Source of the DNA: Deltaproteobacteria bacterium
GTDB taxonomy: Bacteria > Desulfobacterota > Desulfobacteria > Desulfobacterales > C00003060
DNA length: 38,615 bases
Direction of reading: 5' to 3'
Assembly (NCBI GenBank): GCA_019309815.1
Contig: JAFDFO010000002.1
Coordinates: forward strand, 1 to 38,615
Shown here: positions 1 to 8,792 of the stretch, in pieces
Layout of the letters: every line of letters starts with the position of its first letter
Numbering within the stretch: the stretch's first letter is position 1
Made by a program: the position numbers and the translations under genes
Notes under the pieces: model-generated
What the model saw: the letters and a program-made list of their open reading frames with translations, nothing else
What the model was told of the DNA's origin: nothing
Database searches by the model: none

Positions 1-1
1 A

Positions 2-136
2 AAGACACGCAGTGGGAAGATAATGAGAAGGATCTTAAGGAAAATAGCAGCAGGTGATACTGACAACTTAGGCGACCTGACAACCCTCGCTGACGAGGCA
101 GGATTCGTCAACCTGATTCAAGGGAGACAAACGTAA
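2..136 (+). CDS. acs: acetyl-CoA synthetase, C-terminal fragment (gene starts before the window)
   Basis: Frame 2 reads ...[44 protein letters not shown], the typical Acs C-terminus ([16 protein letters not shown]). Not in the ORF track because it is partial. Confidence 0.85.
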   Translation, partial: KTRSGKIMRRILRKIAAGDTDNLGDLTTLADEAGFVNLIQGRQT

Positions 137-322
137 ACATTCTTGCAGGAATCATTACTTCAGGAAACCATTTGCCGCGAAACGGCTACCCCCTGATCGG
201 TAGCATCCACTGCCGTTCCTTCCTAAGACTACCCACACGCCTCCCAACACTATTTTGAAGGATTCCGAGACAAACACCTCGCTCCCGTTAGAAGCTTTTT
301 GATCGCAGGCCCAAAACATTGC

Positions 323-351
323 TTGACAATATAAGCATGGACGCTTATATT
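323..351 (+). promoter_or_regulatory. sigma70-type promoter overlapped by a perfect palindrome
   Basis: TTGACA (323-328), 17-nt spacer, TATATT (346-351). AATATAAGC (328-336) / GCTTATATT (343-351) is a perfect 9-bp inverted repeat with a 6-nt spacer. 37 nt upstream of the DUF134 start. Confidence 0.7.
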
Positions 352-387
352 ATGGTCACAGGCTCAAAATGGTGAAAGGAGTCTATC

Positions 388-705
388 ATGCCCAGGCCAA
401 GAAAACCGCGCTTTGTTCGGGGAGGTCCCATGGCAAATGCCTTCAAGCCTCAGGGGATTCCTGCACGAGATCTTCGCTTAAGCGACCTGGATAAACTGGA
501 TCAAGAGGCTGCTGCTGCCCGTATGAACATATCCCGGCAAACTTTTGGTAGGGTTCTTGCTGAGGCAAGAGAGCTTGTGGCCGAAGCATTGGTGATGGGA
601 AAGATGATTAGGATTCAAGGGGGTTCATTCAGCCTCCCTGGCGCCGGTGAGTGGGGCAGAGGAGGCCGTGGCCGCCGAGGCAGGCACGGAAGAAATGTTT
701 CCTGA
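388..705 (+). CDS. DUF134 family HTH protein
   Basis: MPRPRKPR...FKPQGIPARDL...LDQEAAAARMNISRQTFGRVLAEARELVAEALVMGKMIRIQGG matches the DUF134 pattern (sigma-r4-like HTH). Confidence 0.85.
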   Translation: MPRPRKPRFVRGGPMANAFKPQGIPARDLRLSDLDKLDQEAAAARMNISRQTFGRVLAEARELVAEALVMGKMIRIQGGSFSLPGAGEWGRGGRGRRGRHGRNVS

Positions 706-746
706 CATGATTAGAGGCTGAATGAAGCAGAGAGGAGGTGTTCAAT

Positions 747-956
747 ATGCCAGGCTTTGACAGAACAGGGCCTCTTGCAGAAGGCCCACGGACCGGCCGA
801 GGATTGGGAAGATGCGGCAAGGCGAATGAAACGCCGGTTCCGGATAACTTCCCAGGCCGTCGCGTGAGATCTGGTGACGGTCCGGCCGGTGGCCAGTGTC
901 GGGGGCTGCGTGCCGGAAGAGGCCGCAGCGGCCGGCGAGGCCGAGGTCGTTCATAG
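747..956 (+). CDS. DUF5320-like small Gly/Arg-rich protein
   Basis: MPGFDRTGPLAEGPRTGRGLGRC is the DUF5320 N-terminal signature. RBS AGGAGGTG precedes ATG at 747. Confidence 0.7.
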   Translation: MPGFDRTGPLAEGPRTGRGLGRCGKANETPVPDNFPGRRVRSGDGPAGGQCRGLRAGRGRSGRRGRGRS

Positions 957-966
957 ATGGGGAATT

Positions 967-996
967 ACTTCAGGGGCCAACATAGGCCCCTGAAGT
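967..996 (+). terminator. strong hairpin, probable terminator of the DUF134/DUF5320 unit
   Basis: ACTTCAGGGGCC-aacata-GGCCCCTGAAGT, perfect 12-bp stem and 6-nt loop, 10 nt after the stop. No clear U-tract. Confidence 0.6.
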
Positions 997-1099
997 GCTT
1001 ATAAAAAATGCTTGCGTTTTTCTCCAGACAGGGGGTAAACCCTACATAGGGCAAGCTTTACATAGTCAAATCCGTTTAGGAGGAGAGGGAGGGGCCAAA

Positions 1100-1633
1100 T
1101 TGAATCACCACCTAATCTGGATAGATCTTGAAATGACCGGGGTGGACCCGGAAAACCATGTCATTCTGGAAATCGCAACCATCGTTACTGATGATGATCT
1201 GAAACTCGTGGCAGAGGGCCCGTGTATGGCGATAAACCACCCGGAAGCGGTCCTTTCCAACATGGAAGAGTGGAGTAGAACCCACCATCAGGCGTCCGGC
1301 CTCACAGACAGGGTCAAGGCATCTCCCTATGACTGCGGGCAGGCTGAGCAAAAAACCCTGGATTTCCTGCGTCTTCACTGTCAGGAACGACAGTCCCCCC
1401 TATGCGGGAACTCTATCTGGCAGGATCGACGGTTTCTGGCCAGGTATATGCCGACACTCCACGAATTCTTTCACTATCGCACCGTCGATGTAAGCTCCAT
1501 AAAGGAACTGGTCAAAAGATGGTATCCCTCGTTTCCCCGCTTTGAAAAGGAAGAGGCCCATCTCGCGCTGACGGACATCAAAGAATCGATAGATGAGTTG
1601 CAGTATTACCGCCAGAAAATCTTCCGGCCCTAA
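1100..1633 (+). CDS. orn: oligoribonuclease
   Basis: (M)NHHLIWIDLEMTGVDPENHVILEIATIVTDDDL..., a DEDDh exonuclease. TTG start at 1100 with upstream AGGAGAGG fits better than the ATG at 995. Confidence 0.9.
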   Translation: MNHHLIWIDLEMTGVDPENHVILEIATIVTDDDLKLVAEGPCMAINHPEAVLSNMEEWSRTHHQASGLTDRVKASPYDCGQAEQKTLDFLRLHCQERQSPLCGNSIWQDRRFLARYMPTLHEFFHYRTVDVSSIKELVKRWYPSFPRFEKEEAHLALTDIKESIDELQYYRQKIFRP

Positions 1634-1664
1634 GGATAAATCAAACGCGACATAAATAAGGAGC

Positions 1665-2312
1665 TCATTCAGAATTCTCTCGTGGACTGCGTGCCGGAAG
1701 CCATCGATCTGCAAAAAAGAGAGGAAGCTCCCCCGCGCAGATAGGTCCCACAGTGACGTTCCACCCTGTTGATTCCCTGAGCTCATCGGCCACGGCCCAT
1801 GCCAGGCCAGGAATCACGACTTCCCGATAACCAGTCTTTTCCAAAACACCTGCCTTGACGACCTCGTTGCTGATCACCCCTCCGGTCAGGCTTTTCAGAA
1901 TCACCGCCATGTCAACGGTATCTCCCCTGGTATCGGCAAAGACCACGAAAAACGGACTCTTTGTCGTGCCCAGAATCGAAGTCACTACATCCTGGGTATG
2001 GGTATTGTTTCCGGAGATCAGGATCGGGCTATCATCGCCCGGGTTATTGATCTCTATTCGTCCCGTCGGGCCTGGGCGGGGAACGGTCAGGCAGCCAAAT
2101 TCCGGAAAGAGGTTGTCTGCATCAAGGGCAACCTCAAAAGGGTAGTAAAGACTTGGTGAGAGATCAGGACAATCCTGAGGCTTCTTGTGGCCTTGCTTCA
2201 GCATTTCCACAAACTCCTGACATGTGAGAACCCCGCACGCCCCGCAGTCGGTTTGCGGGAGGTACTTGAGAAAACTAATTCTGTCTATGTAACGGTCAGC
2301 GAGAAGCGTCAT
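1665..2312 (-). CDS. Fe-S protein related to AcsC/CdhE (CODH/ACS corrinoid protein), lacking a TIM-barrel-sized region
   Basis: N-terminal QTDCGACGVLTCQEFVEMLKQG (4Fe-4S), C-terminal half resembles the AcsC terminal domain. Start MTLLADRY at 2312. Confidence 0.6.
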   Translation of the reverse strand: MTLLADRYIDRISFLKYLPQTDCGACGVLTCQEFVEMLKQGHKKPQDCPDLSPSLYYPFEVALDADNLFPEFGCLTVPRPGPTGRIEINNPGDDSPILISGNNTHTQDVVTSILGTTKSPFFVVFADTRGDTVDMAVILKSLTGGVISNEVVKAGVLEKTGYREVVIPGLAWAVADELRESTGWNVTVGPICAGELPLFFADRWLPARSPRENSE

Positions 2313-2313
2313 G

Positions 2314-2345
2314 GGAATGCAGAATGCGGAGTGCGGAGTGCGGAA
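2314..2345. repeat. iterated GAATGCGGAGTGCGGA intergenic repeat
   Basis: ggaatgcagaatgcggagtgcggagtgcggaac directly upstream of the AcsC-like start codon. Confidence 0.7.
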
Positions 2346-2417
2346 CAAGAAAAACAAAAGAAATGCGCACTCAACAATTTGTTCACGAATATATTCATTA
2401 TAGTGGTCAAGTCGCTA

Positions 2418-3704
2418 TCATGAAGAATGGAACCCAATGCTGTCAAAATAAGCTTTTGCGTCGCCGACTGTGTATAGAGAGCCGGTGATGCAGACGCCAT
2501 CATCCTCGCCCACCTTATCAAGGGCAAGCGACACAGCATCCGGGAGATGCGGCACGACAATCATGTCCTGTGATAGAGTGCGCACAAATGCTGCTAGCTC
2601 GTCGGGATCAGCGGCCCGCTCGTACTGCGGTCTGGTAAGAATCATGGTGTCAGCCACGCGGGCCAGCTCTCGCAGCATCGGCTTCCACGTCTTGTCCGCC
2701 AAGATACCCACGACCATGATCAACTCCTTAACGTGGACGGCGTCTTCCAGGAACTTCCTGAGTGTCCTTGCCGCGGACGGGTTGTGTGCCCCATCCAGAA
2801 GGATGAACGGCTTCTTTGAGACAATCTCAAGCCGTCCTGGCCAACGGGTCGTGGCAAGGCCAGAGTAAATCACCTGGTCCGAAATGGTTAACCCTTTTTG
2901 CAGAAGCAGATCCACAACCCCCAAGGCCAGGGCCGCATTGGTAATCTGATGCTCCCCGACCATGCCAATCTTAACCCCCGGCCACCGGCGATGAACGCCC
3001 AAATAGGCAAAATTCCGGTCCTTGTCCTTCCGAACCCGTATCTCTTTTCCGAGCCTGTGCAATGGAGCCCCTTTCTCTTTGGCTACGTTCTCAATAACCG
3101 TGAGCGCGTTCTTCTGGCGGGTTCCGGTGACAACACCGGCCCCTTGCTTGATAATCCCCGCCTTCTCGCGGGCAATCGCGGCAAGGGTGTTCCCCAGGTA
3201 CTCCTGGTGCTCCAGACCGATATTGGAAATGACGCACGCCTCGGGCTGCACGATGTTCGTGGCATCGTACCGCCCCCCCATGCCTGTTTCAAGGACGGCC
3301 CAATCCACACCTGCCAAAGCAAAGTGCTGGAGAGCCATGGCAGTGGCACACTCGAAGAAGGTCGGGGGGTCCCCCTGGGTATAGATGAGCCGGACGGCTT
3401 CCAAAACCTGTGCCACATCTTCATCGGATATGGCTTGTCCGTTGATCTGTATGCGTTCGTTGAAACGAACGAGGTGTGGGGAAGTGTACAGCCCCACTTT
3501 GTATCCTGCACGAGTAAGAATCGAAGACAGAAAGGCGGCAATTGATCCCTTGCCGTTTGTCCCTGCTACATGGATTGAGGAGAAACGCTCGTGAGGATTT
3601 CCGAGGCCTCTTAACAGCCTGGTGATCGTGGAGAGTCCGAACTTGATCCCAAAGCGTCTAAGGCGATAAAGGGCAGCCAGATGCTGATCAACGGAGGTGG
3701 TCAT
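2418..3704 (-). CDS. folC: bifunctional folylpolyglutamate synthase/dihydrofolate synthase
   Basis: HVAGTNGKGSIAAFLSSILTRAGYKVGLYTSPHL...FNERI, Mur-ligase family; ILLDGAHNPSAA. Confidence 0.9.
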   Translation of the reverse strand: MTTSVDQHLAALYRLRRFGIKFGLSTITRLLRGLGNPHERFSSIHVAGTNGKGSIAAFLSSILTRAGYKVGLYTSPHLVRFNERIQINGQAISDEDVAQVLEAVRLIYTQGDPPTFFECATAMALQHFALAGVDWAVLETGMGGRYDATNIVQPEACVISNIGLEHQEYLGNTLAAIAREKAGIIKQGAGVVTGTRQKNALTVIENVAKEKGAPLHRLGKEIRVRKDKDRNFAYLGVHRRWPGVKIGMVGEHQITNAALALGVVDLLLQKGLTISDQVIYSGLATTRWPGRLEIVSKKPFILLDGAHNPSAARTLRKFLEDAVHVKELIMVVGILADKTWKPMLRELARVADTMILTRPQYERAADPDELAAFVRTLSQDMIVVPHLPDAVSLALDKVGEDDGVCITGSLYTVGDAKAYFDSIGFHSS

Positions 3705-3718
3705 GATGACTTCACATC

Positions 3719-3896
3719 TCGGAATGCGGGGATGTTTTCAAGCCGAAAGGCGCAATGCAGAGTGCGGAGTGCGGAATGAACAGAATTAGGAGCCCCGGGT
3801 GCGGAACAAATGATTGGGGAATGGTCACCTCGCGTTTCGGAACCGCAGGGAGGCAAAAAACAATCCGCATTCCGAAATCCGCATTCCAAATTGAAA
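3719..3896. repeat. iterated GGAATGCGGA-type repeats in both orientations
   Basis: ggaatgcgggg, gcaatgcagagtgcggagtgcggaatg, then in inverted orientation atccgcattccgaaatccgcattccaaattgaaattc. Confidence 0.7.
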
Positions 3897-3897
3897 T

Positions 3898-5148
3898 TCA
3901 ATGCTTAAAACTTCGCTGTCCTGTATACACCATCGTAACGTTCGCCTCGTTGCAGGCCTCAATAGAACTGTAATCGTTAAGGGAACCGCCGGGCTGGATA
4001 ACCGAGGAAATTCCTTCGCTTATGCCCACATCCACGCCGTCCCGGAAAGGAAAAAAGGCGTCGCTAACCATGGAAGCTTTGATCAACCCCCCCTTTTCCT
4101 TGGCCACTTTGTGGTCGAATTCCTTTTTCTTTTCGTCGTCGTTCAGCTCATTGTATGGGGTGCCAAGGGCCTCAAAGCAATAGCGGTCTGCCAGCTTCCG
4201 ATAAGCCTTGTCTCTAGCAATTTCCGCAACGCCCACACGGTCTTGTTCTCCAGTTCCGATCCCTACCGTGACTTCGTCTTTGACATAGATCACCGAATTA
4301 GACGTGATTCCCGACTCCACCAACCAGCCGAAAAGCATGTCAGCATATTCCCGGTCAGCTGGTTCCCGTTTGATGCGGTATGTCTTTCCTTTGTGTTCAC
4401 ATTCGGCCAGTCTAAGGTCCTCCCTGGTCCGCGCCTGCGGCACAAACGACCATTGGGCAATGATGCCCCCGTCAATCAAACTTTTGAAATCCACGAAGCG
4501 CTCCCCTACAAATGTTTGCAGGCGACTGATGTTGGCAATTCCTATCACCCTGAGGTTTTTCTTTTGTGCCAAGATGTCCATGGCCCCCTCTTCGAAGTCC
4601 GGAGCCACAACCACTTCTGCATATTGCTGATTGATTGCCTCAGCTGTAGCCTTGTCAACGGGCGAGTTGAGGGCAATGCAGCCACCAAAGGCAGCAACGC
4701 GGTCAGCCATGTTCGCTTTGGTGTATGCCTCCTCAAGGGAGTCGGCCCGTGCGACCCCGCAGGGATTGTTGTGTTTGACAATCGCGGCAGTCGGCTTTCC
4801 AACCAAATACCTTAATATATTCAGGGCGTTATCCGTATCGGTCAGGTTCGTTTTTCCCGGATGCTTCCCGGACTGCAGCAGTTCGATATCTGAGGCCAGG
4901 TATCGGCCCGGCTGAATGGTCCGGGTTTCCCCCAACATGAGGTTCCCGTTGATCAATCGGTAAAGGGCCGCTTCCTGTCCGGGATTCTCTCCGTATCTGA
5001 GGCCTTTCTTGATTCCCTCAATGATCCAACCCACTTTTTCGTAGAAGAGCGTCTGCCGCTCATCTCCCTCAACAAAGCTGATTTCCATGTTTGAAGGAAA
5101 ATGGTCATCCATAACCGTTCTGTACATTTTCTTGAGATCTTCTGTCAT
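3898..5148 (-). CDS. purH: AICAR transformylase, standalone C-terminal PurH domain
   Basis: LRYGENPGQEAALY...LNILRYLVGKPTAAIVKHNNPCGVA...ADRVAAFGGCIALN... AICARFT motifs without the IMP cyclohydrolase domain. Confidence 0.9.
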   Translation of the reverse strand: MTEDLKKMYRTVMDDHFPSNMEISFVEGDERQTLFYEKVGWIIEGIKKGLRYGENPGQEAALYRLINGNLMLGETRTIQPGRYLASDIELLQSGKHPGKTNLTDTDNALNILRYLVGKPTAAIVKHNNPCGVARADSLEEAYTKANMADRVAAFGGCIALNSPVDKATAEAINQQYAEVVVAPDFEEGAMDILAQKKNLRVIGIANISRLQTFVGERFVDFKSLIDGGIIAQWSFVPQARTREDLRLAECEHKGKTYRIKREPADREYADMLFGWLVESGITSNSVIYVKDEVTVGIGTGEQDRVGVAEIARDKAYRKLADRYCFEALGTPYNELNDDEKKKEFDHKVAKEKGGLIKASMVSDAFFPFRDGVDVGISEGISSVIQPGGSLNDYSSIEACNEANVTMVYTGQRSFKH

Positions 5149-5237
5149 TCTACTACTCCTCCACGATCACATGTTGAAGTTCCTACAACCTGCGGAATCC
5201 CCTCGCGTGCTAATGACACCAAGGTGTGCTCCCAAAA

Positions 5238-5265
5238 TGGAGTGATGGAGTACTCCATTACTCCA
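5238..5265. repeat. 28-bp hairpin made of iterated TGGAGTGA units between the purH halves
   Basis: TGGAGTGATGGAGT|ACTCCATTACTCCA, one G-T mismatch, flanked by AAAA and TTTT. Confidence 0.75.
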
Positions 5266-5278
5266 GCTTTTGATTGGC

Positions 5279-5962
5279 CTATTCCATAACCTCGTAGCAT
5301 CTGCTGACGTCGCCGAAAGATGCGCCTTCCAAGAAATCCGCAATATGGCGATCATACACGGCCGTATGATCAAAGGCCTTCCGGGCTAGATCGTATCGCA
5401 GCTCAAGGGAAATCTTCCCGCCTTTCGCCTCCATCTCGGACACGATTGTTGTGTAGTCAGCAGGGTCGACCACCGATGCGACCCGAATGAAGTTCTTAGC
5501 CGAAGCCCTTATCATGCAGGGACCTCCGATGTCGATATTCCCCCTGGCCTGCTCCACCGTAACCCCTTCCTTGGATACGGTCTCTTTGAAAGGATAGAGA
5601 TTCACCACCACCATGTCTATAGGAATGGCCCCTGTCCTCTGAAGGTCCCCCTGATGGGCATCATTGTATTGCTCTGTGAGCAGACCAAGATAGATCTTGA
5701 AATCGAGGGTCTTCACCAGGCCACCCTGAGTCTCCGGCTGTCCGGTGTAATCAGAGACCGGCGTTAGGCACGTGGAGGCCCGGTCACCGAGGATCTCATT
5801 GATTCTGCTATAGGTTCCCCCGGTTGAAAAGAACCTGATCTCCGGATTGATATCCAAGAGTGATGGTACAAAGCTTTCCAGGCCGCTCTTGTCCGACACA
5901 CTGACAATGACATGCCTAATTTTCACAAACCCGTCAATCCTTTCAACAACGTTGATTGCCAT
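5279..5962 (-). CDS. IMP cyclohydrolase, standalone N-terminal PurH (MGS-like) domain
   Basis: HVIVSVSDKSGLESFVPSL...FFSTGGTYSRINEI...DYTGQPETQGGLVKTLDFKIY...NIDIGGPCMIRASAKN. Start MAINVVERI at 5962 with GAGGAGG RBS. Confidence 0.9.
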   Translation of the reverse strand: MAINVVERIDGFVKIRHVIVSVSDKSGLESFVPSLLDINPEIRFFSTGGTYSRINEILGDRASTCLTPVSDYTGQPETQGGLVKTLDFKIYLGLLTEQYNDAHQGDLQRTGAIPIDMVVVNLYPFKETVSKEGVTVEQARGNIDIGGPCMIRASAKNFIRVASVVDPADYTTIVSEMEAKGGKISLELRYDLARKAFDHTAVYDRHIADFLEGASFGDVSRCYEVME

Positions 5963-6191
5963 ATTCCCTCCTCGTCGCCTCAGACCTTGGTCCGACCAAG
6001 TTTGATTTTTCATGCAGACGAAAATCCTCTCTCATGGACTCCCCCTCGACGTCAAGCTGTTTTTGCTGCAGCAGTGGGAAAAATAGACTCCCTTCACCTC
6101 TATTGACAATCAAGCAGTGTGCATTATTTTATGGGGTTGTGTTAGTTGGTTCAAAGGAAGAAATTGTGAGGATGCATTCCAGAGACAGGCG

Positions 6192-7286
6192 ATGATCGCT
6201 AAGCAAGACTATTACGATATCCTCGGTGTTGATCGAAATGCCACTGCTGAAGAGCTCAAGGCGAATTATCGGAAGCTCGCCCTGAAATACCACCCTGACC
6301 GCAATCCAGGCAGTAAAGAGGCTGAGGAGAATTTCAAAGAGGCTGCGGAAGCCTATGAGGTACTCCGAGACCCCCAGAAGAGAAACATATATGACCACTA
6401 TGGACATGAGGGCCTCCAGGGGACGGGCTTTTCCGGGTTTCGCGGGTTCGAGGACATATTCTCGAGCTTCACCGACATCTTTGACGATTTCTTCAGTTTT
6501 GGGACCGGGGGACGCTCGAGGACTGCCGCACGCCGTGGAGCAGATCTTAGATATGACATGACGATTAGCTTTGAGGATGCTGCATTTGGCGTGGAGACCG
6601 AGATCGATATAGAAAAACTCCATACCTGCTCCACGTGTGAGGGCACGGGATGCGAACCCGGAACCCATCCTGAAAACTGTGCCCAGTGTGCCGGAACCGG
6701 GCAGATAAGCAGAAGTCAGGGGTTTTTCAGCATCAGAACTACGTGTCCCAACTGTCGTGGCGGAGGCCGTACCATAACGTCGCCCTGTCCAGGGTGTCAT
6801 GGTACAGGGCAAGTTGAGAAGAGCAACAAGGTAACACTCAAGATCCCTGCAGGCGTGGATACCGGTTCAAGGCTTCGACTCACCGGGGAAGGGGAAAGCG
6901 GTCCCCGGGGCGGGCCCCCCGGAGATCTGTATGTCTATGTTAGCGTAAAACCCCACGACTTCTTCAAGCGCAGCGACGACCATGTTGTCTGCCAGGTTCC
7001 GATATCCTTTGTTCAGGCAGCGCTTGGTGCCGATATTGATGTGCCGACCCTGACAGGAGAAAAGAAGCTGCACATCCCCAAAGGGACACAGGCGGGTGAG
7101 ATCTTTCGATTCAAAGGTGAAGGGATTCTCTCTCTGAGAAGCTACGGGAAAGGGGATCAGATCATACAAATACTGGTGAAGACACCCACAGGTCTTACCA
7201 AGAAACAGGAAGCCATTCTAAAGGAATTCGCAGAACTAGACGCCGCCAAACTGTCTACCAAGATCAAGAACATCTTCAAACAATAG
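6192..7286 (+). CDS. dnaJ: chaperone DnaJ
   Basis: [37 protein letters not shown], four CxxCxGxG zinc motifs. Start ATG at 6192. Confidence 0.93.
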   Translation: MIAKQDYYDILGVDRNATAEELKANYRKLALKYHPDRNPGSKEAEENFKEAAEAYEVLRDPQKRNIYDHYGHEGLQGTGFSGFRGFEDIFSSFTDIFDDFFSFGTGGRSRTAARRGADLRYDMTISFEDAAFGVETEIDIEKLHTCSTCEGTGCEPGTHPENCAQCAGTGQISRSQGFFSIRTTCPNCRGGGRTITSPCPGCHGTGQVEKSNKVTLKIPAGVDTGSRLRLTGEGESGPRGGPPGDLYVYVSVKPHDFFKRSDDHVVCQVPISFVQAALGADIDVPTLTGEKKLHIPKGTQAGEIFRFKGEGILSLRSYGKGDQIIQILVKTPTGLTKKQEAILKEFAELDAAKLSTKIKNIFKQ

Positions 7287-7452
7287 TCCGATTCATCCTG
7301 CAGATACCTCCGCTCAGATCACAAGATCCATTCTCCCAGCCCCATACGAAATACCTGATGTTTGTGACGCTTTTGTAAGGGCTCCAGATACAAGGCGCGC
7401 AAGTCTTGGGTCAAAATAAGAATATCAGATACTGAGAATCTCGCTGGGACTT

Positions 7453-7588
7453 AACGCCTGACGGCAAAGGAGACTCCCAAATTCAAGGCGCGCAAGTCCT
7501 GAGGAACGAGTCGTACTTATAGTACGTCGCAGTGACGAAGGACGCCGCGCAACACCGAAGTTGGGCGTCTCCTTTGTCGTCAGACGTT
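7453..7588. repeat. ~136-bp long imperfect palindrome with nested central hairpin
   Basis: Arms aacgcctgacggcaaaggagactcccaa (7453-7480) and ttgggcgtctcctttgtcgtcagacgtt (7561-7588), 25 of 28 complementary. Centre CGTACT-TAT-AGTACG. The right arm includes the ychF-like stop codon. Confidence 0.75.
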
Positions 7589-8617
7589 GAAGTGGAATGT
7601 TATGAGATCCCCGTCCTGAACGATGTAAGTTTTTCCTTCCAGCCTAACTTTTCCTTCTTTTTTCGCGTTCTGATATGAACCCGCACTTAAAAGATCCTCG
7701 CAAGGAATAACCTCAGCGCGAATGAACCCCCGTTTCATGTCGGAGTGGATCACGTCAGCCGCTTCCAAGGCCGGGCTCCCTCTGGGGATCATCCAAGACC
7801 GCACCTCGTTGTTGACTACAGTAAAAAATGAAATCAGGCCGAGTACGTTGCAGGAATGCCGGATCACCCTGTCTCTGGCGAAACCCTCGATCTGATATGC
7901 AGCAGAGAATTCCGCGGCCTCCTCCGGAGGGAGCTCTGAAAGCTCCATTTCCAACTTGCCTCTGATTACAAGCGCATTAGAAAGCTCCGGGGAGCCATCC
8001 CATGCCGGCAAGCCCTTATCCTCATCATCGTTGCTGAAAAGAAGCAAAAGGGGCTTGGCAGATAGGAAGGTGTAACCTTTCAACTGATGAGCTGTTGCCA
8101 GTCCTGGATCATCCCGCAGGGGATTCTGCGCTTCAAGCATGCTGAGACAGGCTTCAAGTAATTGGCGCTCCTCAGCATCACTCTCCTTGCCACGCTTCTT
8201 GTCCTGATCAAGACGCTCGATACGCCTTTCCACGACCACGAGATCGGCAAAGATCATGTCGGTTTCGAGTTTCAGGAAGTCGTCTCGCGGGTGGGGATCC
8301 TCTCCCCCTGGCTGGTGAAAGTTTCGCACGACGTGTATCAGGGCATCACAGGGACGTGCCTCACTCCAGAAGCTCTCATCACTCTGCCCACCTGGAACGT
8401 AGGATCTTGTCCCGGACGGGAGCAAGTATTCAAGCCGGGCAAAAACGGTCTTGTCCGGTTTAAAGAGTTCCTTCAATGCATCGATCCTCTGATCCGGAAC
8501 CTGGACGGTCGTAATGTGGGAACCTTTATGGGCTCCTTGTTCAAACTTGCTCCCGGTCAAAGCCTGAAAGATGGTTGACTTACCCGACCCCGGGAGACCT
8601 ACTATTCCCAACCTCAT
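7580..8617 (-). CDS. YchF/Obg-family GTPase, divergent
   Basis: MRLGIVGLPGSGKSTIFQALTG P-loop; C-terminal TGS-like ...VRLEGKTYIVQDGDLITFHFNV. Confidence 0.8.
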   Translation of the reverse strand: MRLGIVGLPGSGKSTIFQALTGSKFEQGAHKGSHITTVQVPDQRIDALKELFKPDKTVFARLEYLLPSGTRSYVPGGQSDESFWSEARPCDALIHVVRNFHQPGGEDPHPRDDFLKLETDMIFADLVVVERRIERLDQDKKRGKESDAEERQLLEACLSMLEAQNPLRDDPGLATAHQLKGYTFLSAKPLLLLFSNDDEDKGLPAWDGSPELSNALVIRGKLEMELSELPPEEAAEFSAAYQIEGFARDRVIRHSCNVLGLISFFTVVNNEVRSWMIPRGSPALEAADVIHSDMKRGFIRAEVIPCEDLLSAGSYQNAKKEGKVRLEGKTYIVQDGDLITFHFNV

Positions 8618-8681
8618 GTCTTATGGCCACTCCCCTCTTGAGTCCTCAATGGGGTATCATCGCCCTCTTGTTTGTTGTGCC

Positions 8682-8792
8682 CTATGGTCCTTCCGGGCCA
8701 GCACCGAAAAGCCCGAATCGGGAAAAAAGACTGCCCAGGCCCCAGGTCGCTGTCAGAATGAGCAGGATGTTTATGATGAGTTCAGGTGTCAT
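8682..8792 (-). pseudogene. possible 5' remnant of a cation:proton antiporter, or a 36-aa membrane microprotein
   Basis: MTPELIINILLILTATWGLGSLFSRFGLFGAGPEGP*; the hydrophobic start resembles KefB-like N-termini (GSLFxRLGLP). Below the ORF-track cutoff. Confidence 0.3.

Noticed and set aside
2898-3545. 215-aa + strand ORF
   Set aside because: Antisense shadow of folC.
3901-4815. 304-aa + strand ORF in the ORF track
   Set aside because: Antisense to the AICAR transformylase gene, whose conserved motifs are unambiguous. Translation resembles no family.
6129-6812. 227-aa - strand ORF
   Set aside because: Antisense shadow of dnaJ.
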